Assembly: GCA_024291935.2 (NCBI GenBank)
Contig: CM044309.1
Location: 7,626,001 to 7,690,000 of the forward strand
Reading direction: 5' to 3'
Origin: Okapia johnstoni
Taxonomy: Eukaryota > Chordata > Mammalia > Artiodactyla > Giraffidae
DNA: 64,000 bases
The position numbers were made by a program, and so were the translations under genes. The notes below the pieces were generated by a model, which was not told the DNA's origin, did no database searches, and worked only from the letters and a program-made list of their open reading frames with translations. Every line of letters starts with the position of its first letter. The stretch's first letter is position 1. Of the stretch, positions 10,389-19,490 are shown piece by piece.

Positions 10389-11783
10389 TCAGTCACTCAG
10401 TCGTGTCCGACTCTTTGCAACCCCATGGACTGCAGCACACCAGGCCTCCCTGTCCATCAACAACTCCTGGAGTCCACTCAAACTCATGTCCATGGAGTCA
10501 GTGATGCCATCCAACCATCTCATCCTCTGTAATCCCCTTCTCCTCCAGCCTTCAATCTTTCCCAGCGTCAGGGTCTTTTCAAATGAGTCAGTTCTTTGCA
10601 TCAGGTGGCCAAAGCATTGGAGTTTCAGCTTCAGCATCAGTCCTTCCAATGAATATTCAGGGCTGATTTCCTTTAGGATGGTCTGGTTGGATCTCCTTGA
10701 GGTCCAAGGAACTCTCAAGAGTCTTCTCCAACACCACAGTTCAAAAGCATCAATTCTTCGGTGCTCAGTTTTCTTTACAGTCCAACTCTCATCCATACAT
10801 GACTACTGGATAAACCATAGCCTTGACAAGACGGACCTTTGTTGGCAAAGTAATGTCTCTGCTTTTTAATGTGCTGTCTAGGTTGGTTATAACTTTTCTT
10901 CCAAGGATCAAGTGCCTTTTAATTTCATGGCTGCAGTCACAATCTGCAGTGATTTTGGAACCCCCCGAAATAAAGCCTGTCACTGTTTCCGTTGTTTTCC
11001 CATCTATTTGCCAAGAAGTGATGGGACCAGATGCCATGATCTTAATTTTCTGAATGTTGAGTTTTAAGCCAGCTTTTTCACTCTTCTGTTTCACTTTCAT
11101 CAAGAGGCTCTTTAGTTCTTCTTCACTGTCTGCCATAAGGGTGGGGTCATCTGCATATCTGAGGCTATTGATATTTCTCCTGGCAATCTTGATTTCAGCT
11201 TGTGCTTCATCCAGCCCAGCATTTCTCATGATGTACTCTGCATATAAGTTAAATAAGCAGGGTGACAATATACAGCCTTGATGTCTCCTTTCCAGATTTG
11301 GAACCAATCTGTTGCTCCATGTCCAGTTCTAAATGTTGCTTCCTGACCAGCATACAGATTTCTCAGGAGGCAGGTAAGGTGGTCTGGTATGCCCATCTCT
11401 TGAAGAATTTTCCACAGCTTGTGGTGATCCACACCACCAAAGGCTTTGGCATAGTCAATAAAGCAGAAGTAGATATTTTTCTGGAACTCTCTTGCTTTTT
11501 CAATGATCCAACGGATATTGGCAATTTGATCTCTGGTTCCTCTGCCTTTTCTAAAACCAGCTTGAACATCTGGAAGTTCATGGTTCATGTACTGTTGAAG
11601 CCTGGCTTGGAGAATTTTGAGCATTACTTTGCTAGCGTGTGAGATGAATGCAATTGTGCAGTAGTTTGAGCATTCTTTGGCATTGCCTTTCTTAGGGATT
11701 GGAATGAAAACTGACCTTTTCCAGTCCTGTGGCCACTGCTGAGTTTTCCAGATTTGCTGGCATATCGAGTGCAGCACTTTCAC
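10389..11783 (-). pseudogene. BovB ORF2 reverse transcriptase remnant
   Basis: Three overlapping minus-strand frames (11783-11226, 11307-10789, 10796-10389) together read through the BovB reverse transcriptase, so at least two frameshifts break it. The first frame has the fingers/palm segment with motif A as FIDYAKAFGG; the usual second Asp of AFD is Gly, while the Asp of FID is kept. The second frame starts before QGCILSPCLFNLYAEYIM and has motif C as YADD, followed by ELKSLLMKV and the thumb. The third carries the C-terminal tail with [20 protein letters not shown]. In an active element this protein would copy BovB RNA at a nicked target, and probably Bov-tA RNA too. It is non-functional as read. 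Confidence 0.93.
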
Positions 11784-11989
11784 AGCATCATGTTTTATGA
11801 TTTGAAATAGGTCAGCTTGAATTCCATCACCTCCACTAACTTTTTTCGTAGTGATGCTTCCTAAGGCCCACTTGACTTCACATTCCAGGATGTCTGGCTC
11901 TATGTGAGTGATCAGACCATCGTGGTTATATGAGTCATTAAGGTCTTTTTTGTTCTTCTATGTATTTTTGCCACCTCTTTTTAATATCT

Positions 11990-12560
11990 TCTTTTAGGTT
12001 CATACTCTTCCTGTCCTTAAATGTGCCCATTTTTGCATGAAATGTTCCCTTGGTATCTTAATTTTCTTGAAGAGATCTCTAATCTTTCCCATTGTATTGT
12101 TTTCCTCTATTTCTTGGCATTGATCATGTAGGAAGGCCTTCTTGTCTCTCCTTGCTATTCTTTGGAACTCTGCATTCAGATAGGTATATCTTTCCTTTTT
12201 TGTCTTTTGCTTCTCTTTTTTTCTCATCTGTTCGTAAGGCCTTCTCAGACAACCACTTTGCCTTTTTGCATTTCTTTTTCTTGGGGATGGTTTTGATCAC
12301 TGCCTCCTGTACAATGTAACGAAACTCCATACATAGTTCTTCAAGCACTCTGTGTATTAGATATAATCCCTTGCATCTCTTTGCTGCTTCCACTGTATAA
12401 TCATAAGGGATTTGATTTAGGTCGTACCTGAATGGTCTAGTGGTTTTCCCTACTTTATTTAAGTCTGATTTTTTCAATAAGGAGCTCGTGATATGAGCCA
12501 CTATAAGCTCCCAGTCTTGTTTTACTGACTGTATAGAACTTCTCCATCTTCAGCCACAAA
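11990..12560 (-). pseudogene. BovB linker between endonuclease and RT
   Basis: Two minus-strand frames cover the basic, charged linker between the endonuclease and the RT core: one of 125 codons (12501-12124; signatures RPFRYDLNQIPYDYTVE and CKKAKWLSEKAL) and one of 75 codons (12227-12000; RIARRDKKAFLHDQCQEIEE). They overlap in different frames, marking another frameshift. The same part of BovB forms the inverted 5' piece at 55766-56160. Confidence 0.88.
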
Positions 12561-13200
12561 GGACATAGTCAATCAGATTTCAGTATTGACCATCTGGTGA
12601 TGTCCATGTGTAGACTCATCTCTTGTGTTGTTGGAAGAAGGTGTTTGCTATGACCAGTGCATTCCTCTGGCAAAACCGCGTTAGGCTTTGCCGTGCTTCA
12701 TTCTGTACTTCAAGGCCAAACCGGCCTGTTCCACGTGTCTCTTGACTTCCTACTTTTGCATTCCAGTCCTCTATGATGAAAAGAACATATTTTTTTGGTG
12801 TTAGTTCTAGAAGGTCTTTTAGGTCATCGTAGACTGTTCAACTTCAGCTTGTTCGACATTAGTGGTTGGGACATACACTTGGATTACTTTGATATTGAAT
12901 GGTTTTCTTGGAAGTGAACAGAGATCATGCTGTTGCTTTTGAGATTGCACCCAAGTACTGCATTTTGGATGCTTATGTTGACATGAGGACTACTCCATTT
13001 CTTCTAAGGGATTCTTGCCCACAGTAGTAGGTGTAATGGTCATTTGAATTAAATTCACCCATTTCGGTCCATTTTAGTTCACTTAATCCTAAAATATTGA
13101 TGTTCACTCTTGCCATGTCCTGTTTGACCACTTCCAGTTTACCTTGATTCCAGGTTCCTATGCAATATTGCTCTTTACAGCATCAGACTTTACTTCCACC
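12561..13200 (-). pseudogene. BovB endonuclease-domain remnant
   Basis: Recognised at DNA level from plus-strand phrases such as 'agtattgaccatctggtgat', 'cttcctacttttgcattcca', 'tgggacatacacttggatta' and 'attcacccatttcggtccat'. These are complements of the apurinic/apyrimidinic-type endonuclease region of BovB. No long frame survives, so single catalytic residues cannot be assigned. In active elements this domain nicks target DNA to prime reverse transcription. Confidence 0.8.
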
Positions 13201-13576
13201 ACCAGACACATCCACAGTGGCTGTTGTTTCTGCTTGGTCAGCCTCTTTCATTCCTTCTGGAGCTATTTCTCTGCTCTTCTCCAGTAGAAAGTTGGGCACC
13301 TCCCGACCTGGGAAGTTCATCTTTCAGTGTGGTATCTTTTTGTCTTTTCATACTGTTCATGGGGTTCCCAAGGCAAGAATACTGAAGTAGTTTGCCATTC
13401 CCTTCTCCAGTGGACTATGTTTTGTCAGAACTCTCCACCATGACTCATCCATCTTGGGTGGCCCTACACAACATGGTTCATAGTATCATTGAGTTAGACA
13501 AGGCTGTGGTCCATGTGATCAGATTGGTTTGTATTCTGTGATTCTGGTTTTCATTCTGTCTGCCCTCTGATGAATA

Positions 13577-13843
13577 ATGTATGCTTAAAGTGTTTATTGA
13601 ATTTGTTACAGTATTGCTTCTGCTGTTTATGTTTGGTGTTACGGCATGAGGCATGCGGGATCTTAGCTCTCTGCATTAGAGATCTTAGTAGTCTGCCTGG
13701 ATCCTCTGTCTATGGGAATTTTCCAGGCAAGAATACTCTTGTGGGTTGCCCCTCCTCCAGGGAATCTTCCTGATCCAGGGATTGAACCTGAATCTCCTTC
13801 ATTGGAAGGCAGATTCTTTACTACTTGAGCCACCTGGGAAACC
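13577..13843 (-). mobile_element. Chimeric CHR/Bov-tA SINE, antisense
   Basis: Plus strand starts with the complement of a CHR-type tail ('tattgaatttgttacagtat'), passes 'ggcatgaggcatgcgggatc' and ends with Bov-tA-like body and head ('aatactcttgtgggttgccc', 'gagccacctgggaaacccc'). The mosaic suggests recombination or one SINE landing in another. Its 5' end borders the repeat 'cctcttttatgat', which matches the L1 edge at 9986-9998. Confidence 0.75.
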
Positions 13844-13856
13844 CCTCTTTTATGAT

Positions 13857-14613
13857 AAATATATCTTTTCTACTGTAACAGGTTAATTTTTTGTCTTTTA
13901 TTCTACTATATAGTTTTAAATGGTTTTCCTAGTACCTGACCTGGGGATTACAACTAACATATTAATTTATAGTAATCAACTTAGTGATTAAACAGCAGAT
14001 TCAGTAGCAGCTTGGATTAATACCAAAAAGGTTTAATAGTATATAAAATCTTAGCTACTGTATCGCTCTATATCCCCCTTTATGCTTTTAGTTTTATAAA
14101 TTGCATCTGTAGTAATTATCCATCAAAACTAGATTTATTATTATTGTTTTATGAAGTTGTCTTTTAAACTGAATGTGAAATAAAAGATGTTACAAACAAG
14201 AAATGTGAGAACACTGACTTTTATATTTGCCTGTGTATTAACCTTCACAGTATTCTTTATTTCTTTATGTGAGTTTGCATTGCTGTAAAATATGCTTTCA
14301 TTTCATCTTGAATAGCAGGGCAAGTATAGTGGCAATGAATTATCTCAGTTTTCTTTTTCTGAGAATGGCTTAATTTCTCCTCTATTTTTGAAGGATCGCT
14401 TCATCAAATATAGAATTATCAGCTGGCAGGTTTTTATTTTTTTCTCTCACCACTTTGAATATGCCATCCCACAGTTTTCTGGCCCTTGAATTCTGATAAG
14501 CAATCATCTGTTATCATATGGAGGATCACTTTTCCGTTACTGCTTTCATAATACTCTCTTTGCCTACATCTTTCAACACTTTGAATATAATGTACCTCAG
14601 TATAGATTTCTTT
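13857..14613 (-). mobile_element. Old L1, inter-ORF and ORF1 region, antisense
   Basis: Reverse reading follows L1 ORF1: the complement of 14440-14530 resembles the segment where L1 products read as 'ggccag..aa', 'tggcatattcaaagtg' and 'cctgccagctgataat'. It is the 5' neighbour of the ORF2 piece at 9403-9998, consistent with one split element. No intact frame. Confidence 0.65.
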
Positions 14614-14726
14614 TTGTGTGTGCACGCTCAGTCGCTCAGTCATGTCCACCTCTTTGAAACTGGCATCTCCTGAATCTCTTGCATTGGCAGGCAGATTCTT
14701 TTACCACTGAGCCATCTGGGTAGACC
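14614..14726 (-). mobile_element. Truncated Bov-tA SINE, antisense
   Basis: The tail 'cgctcagtcgctcagtcatg' joins directly to the tRNA-like part 'gcattggcaggcagattctt' and 'ccactgagccatctgggtag'; the middle of the SINE body is missing. It interrupts the old L1. Confidence 0.88.
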
Positions 14727-15060
14727 ATAGATCTCATTTAGTTTATCCTATTGAATTCATTGAGCTTAAATGTGCACATTAATGTTCTTTTTTTCAAGTT
14801 TGGGAAGATTTTTATCATTAATTCTTCAAATATTCTTTCTGTTCCTTTCATTCCTTTTTGGGGGGACTCCTGCTGTGTATACACGACTACACTGATGGTA
14901 GCAAACTGGTTTCCTAGGCCTTGTTCACTTTCCTTTACTTTTGTCCTTTCTGTTTCTCAGATTGAATAATTTCCATATATAAAACTTCTTGCCTATTGAC
15001 TCTTTCTTCTTCCTACACAAACATGTTATTTAGCCCCTCTAGTCAATTTTTAAGCAAAGA
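14727..15060 (-). mobile_element. Old L1, ORF1/5' region, antisense
   Basis: Continues L1 in reverse: 'gggaagatttttatcattaa', 'ttcttcaaatattctttctg' and 'tttctcagattgaataattt' are complements of L1 ORF1 and adjacent 5' sequence. Diverged and frame-broken. Ends where a sense BovB begins. Confidence 0.65.
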
Positions 15061-15840
15061 ATAACTAAAGAGCCTCTTGATGAAGGTGAAAGTGGAGAGT
15101 GAAAAAGCTGGCTTAAAACTCAACATTCAAAAAACTAAGATCATGACATCTTGTCCCATCACTTCATGGCAAATAGATGGGGAAACAATGGAAAAAGTGG
15201 CAGACTTTTTCTTGGGCTCTGAAATCACTGTGGACAGTGACTGCAGCCATGAAATTAAAAGAAAAGTTAAGACAAACCTAGACAGCGTATTAAAAAGCAG
15301 GGACATTACTTTGCTGACAAAGGGGCTTATAGTCAATGCTATGGTTTTTCCAGTAGTTATGGATGGATGTGAGAGACCATAAAGAAGGCTGAGCATAGAA
15401 GAACTGATGCTTTTGAACTGTGCTACTAGAGAAGACACTTGAGAATTCCTTGGACTGCAAGGAGATCAAACCAGTCAATCCTAAAAGAAATCAGTCCTGA
15501 ATATTCATTGGAAGGACTGATGCTAAAGCTGAAACTCCGTACTTTGGCCACTTGATGCAAAGAAAATACCTCAACTTACCTCAATGAGTCTAAGTTTTCT
15601 TTTTCTGAGAATGGCTTAATTTCTCCTCTATTTTTGACTCATTGGAAAATACCCTGATGCTGGGAAAGACTGAAGGAGGAAGAGAAGGAGACGACAGAGG
15701 ATGAGATTGTTGGATGGCATCATTGACTCAATGGACATGAGTTTGAGCAAGTTCTGGGAGTTGATGAAGGACAGGGAAGCCTGCTGAACTGAAGTCCATG
15801 GGATCAGAAAGAATTGGACACAACTGAATGACTGAACAAC
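15061..15840 (+). mobile_element. BovB fragment, sense, with 70 bp internal insert
   Basis: Starts at 'aaagagcctcttgatgaagg' just after RT motif C and runs to the 3' tail 'aactgaatgactgaacaaca'. A frame at 15077-15382 encodes the thumb (ESEKAGLKLNIQKTKIMTS, then SWQIDGETMEKV). Between about 15565 and 15635 the normal BovB order is broken by foreign bases, 45 of which (15593-15637) are identical to L1 sequence at 14347-14391. The flanking BovB then resumes at 'gactcattggaaaatacc'. Confidence 0.92.
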
Positions 15841-16970
15841 AATAAATAATAATTTCCAGTGCCAGAATTTCTACTTGATACCTTTTCATAATGATTATAT
15901 CTTTATTAGTGTTACATATTTGGTGATACAATTTCTTTTAGTTTTTTGGACATAGTTTTCTTTAGCCCTTTGAATATATTTAAACATGAGATTTAAAGTT
16001 ACTGTTTAGTAAGTCCAATGTCTGGGCTTCCACTGAAGCAATTTCTATTACTTGCTTTTTTCCCTTTTGTATGAGTCATATTTTCTTATTTGTTTGTACA
16101 CTTCATATACTTTTAAACTGAAATCTGGAAATTTTTAATATTATAATGTGACAACTGTGGGAAATGAATTTTATCTCATACCGAGGGTATGTTTATGCCA
16201 CTTTTTGTAGTCATCTTTATATATTTATGTGCTGACTTTTCTGAACTAGTTTTGCAAATTTATATTCTCTGTTGTGTGGGGTGACTGAGTTCTCTATTTT
16301 GTTAGTTTAGTAGTTAGTCGGTGACTGGGCAGAGACTACCTTAGCACTTAGAAACATAACATGTCTTCTGATCTTTACAGATGGGCTTTCTGTGTGTGTT
16401 GGTGCACACCTTCAATACTCATCGAGGCAATTTAGCTCTGCCTTAGACCTCATTTCCTACATGTACAGAGCTTGAAGTTCATCCAGATGTCAGGACTTTC
16501 TTTCTTTTTTTTCCCTGAGCATCATACAGACCTGGGAAACTGCAGGGACTTCTAGGGTCCCAGGAATATGTCAGAATTTTTCATTTTCTTATTCCCCAAA
16601 ATATCTCATCCTCAGCCTTTCTTCCAAAGTTTTAGTTAGTCTATTGTTTTCCCTAATTGTACCCCATTACCATATACAGAAACAACAAATATAATTGCCT
16701 ATAAATGTTTTAACAAATGCTCCCTGGGTAGCCACTTCACCATTGGGAGAGTTCTGAGTTAGGTAGGATGAAAGAAACCCCTTTGAGTTGTCCTCCATAA
16801 AGACACAAGGCAGGTAAAAACAAAGAACCAAAATTCTTTATAAATGAAATCCATCAACTCCTTATGATACCAGTATGTGTACCAGTGCAGACTGTTGCTC
16901 TCTTCAAGATCACCACTAATCAGGAGAGTTAGAGATGGGATCAAGGTAGGCTGCTGTTCTATTGTTAGGT
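15841..16970 (-). mobile_element. Old L1, probable 5' UTR region, antisense
   Basis: AT-rich, diverged sequence whose position and some phrases ('tttagtaagtccaatgtctg', 'gagaatggc'-type neighbours upstream) fit continuation toward the L1 5' end. Identification is weaker than for the ORF pieces; some of it could be unrelated unique DNA. Confidence 0.45.
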
Positions 16971-17053
16971 TGCTAAGTCATGTCTAACTCTTTGTGACCC
17001 CATAAACTGCAGCACACCAGGCTTCCCTATCTTTCACTCTCTCCTGGACTTTG
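16971..17053 (-). mobile_element. BovB 3' tail, antisense, split from 17333
   Basis: Plus strand 'gctaagtcatgtctaactct' to 'cactctctcctggactttg'. This is the 3' end of the BovB that resumes at 17333; a sense BovB landed in between and duplicated 11 bases ('cctggactttg', 17043-17053). Confidence 0.9.
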
Positions 17054-17321
17054 GGAGGAGTGATGCTGAAGCTGAAGCTCCAATACTTTGGCCACCTGAT
17101 GCAAAGAGCCAAGTCGTTGGCAAAGACCCTGATGCTGGGAAAGATTAAAGGCAGGAGGAGAAGGGGACAACAAAGGACAAGATGGTTAGATGGCATCACT
17201 GACTCAACGGACATGAGTTTGAGCAGGCTCTGGGAGATGGCAAAGGATAGGGAAGCCTGGCATGCCTCATTCCATGGTGTTCCAAAGAGTTGGACATGAC
17301 TGAGCAACTGAAAAACAACAA
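17054..17321 (+). mobile_element. BovB 3' fragment, sense, inserted into BovB
   Basis: Sense BovB C-terminus and tail ('tgatgctgaagctgaagctc', 'gagttggacatgactgagca'). Flanked by 'cctggactttg' (17043-17053) and 'cctggggtttg' (17322-17332), a plausible target duplication with two mismatches, showing a later BovB insertion into an older BovB. Confidence 0.9.
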
Positions 17322-17332
17322 CCTGGGGTTTG

Positions 17333-17536
17333 CTCACACTCATATCCACTGTGTCAGTGATAGCATCCAACCATCTCATCCTTTGTCACGTCACCTTTTA
17401 CTCCTGCCCTCAATCTTTCCCAGCATCAGGGTCTTTTCCAACGACTTGGCTCTTTGCATCAGGTGGCCAAACTACTGGAGCTTCAGCTTCAGCATCAATC
17501 TTTTCCAATGAATAGTCGGAGTTGATTTCCTTTGGG
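17333..17536 (-). mobile_element. BovB fragment, antisense, middle piece
   Basis: Continues the antisense BovB from 'ctcacactcatatccactgt' to 'ttgatttcctttggg', where a Bov-tA SINE with a 15-base target duplication interrupts it. Confidence 0.92.
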
Positions 17537-17753
17537 TGCTAAGTTGCTTCAGTCATGTCCAACTCTTTGTGACCCCATGGACTGTAATCCACAAGGCTCC
17601 TCTGTCCATGGGATTCTCCAGGCAAGAATACTGGAGGGGGTTGCCATTTCCTCCTCCAGGGGATCTTCCCGACCCAGGGATTGAATCTGAATCTCTTATG
17701 TCTCTTACATTGGCAAGCAGGGTCTTTACCACTAGCACTACCTGGGAAGTCCC
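17537..17753 (-). mobile_element. Bov-tA SINE, antisense, inside BovB
   Basis: Reads 'tgctaagttgcttcagtcat' to 'ctacctgggaagtccc'. Direct repeats 'ttgatttcctttggg' (17522-17536) and 'ttgatttcctttagg' (17754-17768) flank it: a 15-base target-site duplication with one mismatch. This fixes the boundaries exactly and shows the SINE is younger than the BovB. Confidence 0.96.
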
Positions 17754-19330
17754 TTGATTTCCTTTAGGACTGACTAGTTCGATCCCCTTGCAGTCCAAGG
17801 GACTCTCAAGAAACTTCTCTAGCACCACAGTTCAAAATCATCAATTCTTCGGTGCTCAGCCTTCTTTATGACCCAACTCTCACATCTGTACATGACTACT
17901 GGAAAAACGATAGCTTTGACTCTACGGACTCTTGTCAGCAATGTGTTGTCTCTGCTTTTTAATATTATGTCTAGGTTTGTCATAGCTTCTCTTTCAAGGA
18001 GCTTTTAATTTGAAGAGCAAGTAACTTTTAATTTTGTAACTGCAGTCACTGTCCACAGTGATTTTAAAGCCCAATAAAAATGAAATCTGTTACTGTTTCC
18101 AATTTTTCCCTAGCTATTTGCCCTGAAGTGATGGGACCAGATGCCATGGGCTTAGTTTTTGAATGATGAGTTTTAAGCCAGCTTTTTCACTCTCCTCTTC
18201 CACCTTCATCAAGAAGCTCTTCAGTTCCTCTTCACTTTCTGTGATTAGGGTGGTGTCATCTGCATATATGAGGTTATTGATATTTCTCCTGGCTATCTTG
18301 ATTTCAGCTTGTGGGTCATTTGGTCCATCTTTTTACATGATGTACTCTGCATATAGGTTAAACAAGCAAGGTAACAATATACAGCCTTGACATAATCCTT
18401 TCCCAATTTTGAACCAGTTGTTCCATGTCTGTTTCTAACTGTTGCTTCTTATTCTGCATACAGATTTCTCAGGAGACAGGTAAGGTGGTCTGGTATTCCC
18501 ATCTCTTGAAGAATTTTCCATACTTTGCTGTGATCCACACAATCAAAGGCTTTATTTAGCTTAATCAATGAAGCAGAAGTAGATGTTTTTTCTCTGCATT
18601 CCCTTACTTTTTCTATGATCATAATGATGTTGGCAATTTGATCTCAGGTTTTTCTGACTTTTCTGAATCCAACTTGAACATCTGGAAATTCTCAGTTCAT
18701 GTACTGTTGAAGCCTAGCTTGAAGGATTTTGAGCATTACTTTGCTAGCATGTGAAATGAGCACACTTGTATGGTAGTTTGCACATTCCCTGGCATTGCCT
18801 TTCTTTGAAATTGGAATGAAAACTGATCCTTTTCAGTCCTGTGGCCACTGCTGATTTTTCTAAATTTGCTGGTATACTGAGTGCAGCACTTTAACAACAT
18901 CATCTTCTAGGATTTTAAAAAACTCAGCTGGAATTCCATCATTTCCTCTAGCTTTGTTCCTGGTAATTCTTCCTAAGGCCCAATTGACTTCACACTTCAG
19001 GATGTCCGGCCCTAGGGGAGTGACCACACCTTCGTGGTTATTTGGGTCATTAAGACCATTTCTGTACAGTTCTTCTGTGTATTCTTGCCACTTCTTAACC
19101 TCTTCTGTTTCTGTTAGGTCTTTGCAGTTTTTGTCCTTTATTGTGCCCATCTTTGCATGAAATATTCCCTTGGTATCTTCAGCTTTCTTGAAGAGATTTC
19201 TAATCTGTCCCATTCTATTGTTTTCCACTATTTTCATTTGTCACTTAAGAAGGCTTTCTTATCTCTACTTTCTATTCTCTGGAACTCTGCATTCTGTTGC
19301 ATATATCTTTTTCTTACCAAGATTCTTTTC
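17754..19330 (-). mobile_element. BovB LINE fragment, antisense, ~1.6 kb
   Basis: Resumes after the SINE and runs antisense through the RT domain into the linker, ending near 'gttgcatatatctttttctt'. Together with 16971-17053 and 17333-17536 it forms one 5'-truncated BovB of about 1.86 kb. Landmarks are 'gtttgtcatagcttctcttt', 'gtgtcatctgcatatatgag' and 'ccttgacataatcctttccc'. Confidence 0.93.
18860..19237 (-). pseudogene. BovB RT N-terminal remnant
   Basis: A 125-codon minus-strand frame encodes the region upstream of RT motif A: NNRMGQIRNLFKK, the stretch EEVKKWQEYTEELYR, DILKCEVNWALGRITRNKA, then GIPAEFFKILEDDVVKVLH. This is the longest undisturbed piece of this BovB region in the window. 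The downstream RT core in the same element is frame-broken, so no complete protein can be made. Confidence 0.9.
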
Positions 19331-19344
19331 TTTTAAACATAGTT

Positions 19345-19490
19345 TTACCCTGATTGTGCAGGTATTTTGACTAGTTTTTAGAGCTCTGAAAAAGTTTATT
19401 CCAGCCACTTTTTGCCAGATTCTCATTGCCTTTATTGAGGGATAGAGTTTCAGGGTTCTTTGCTACTTTTACTGAAATCACTCTTTAGTA
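19345..19490 (-). mobile_element. Probable 5' end of the old L1, antisense
   Basis: 'ggtattttgactagttttta', 'gagctctgaaaaagtttatt' and 'cagccactttttgccagatt' resemble an old L1 5' UTR in reverse. This would make 9403-19490 a single old L1 opened by later insertions. Weakly supported on its own. Confidence 0.5.

Larger units (their letters stand above)
10381..13575 (-). mobile_element. Nearly full-length BovB LINE, antisense
   Basis: At about 3.2 kb this is the most complete BovB in the window. The 3' tail lies at 10381 ('agttcagttcagtcactcag'), the RT coding region spans about 10390-11990, the linker about 11990-12560, and the apurinic-type endonuclease region about 12560-13200. The 5' leader reaches 13575, where the plus strand reads 'tctgtctgccctctgatg'. 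Many stops and frameshifts make it inactive. BovB is an RTE-clade non-LTR retrotransposon, widely held to have reached ruminants by horizontal transfer from squamate reptiles. Compared with the consensus I recall, little sequence is missing internally. It sits inside an older L1. Confidence 0.95.
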
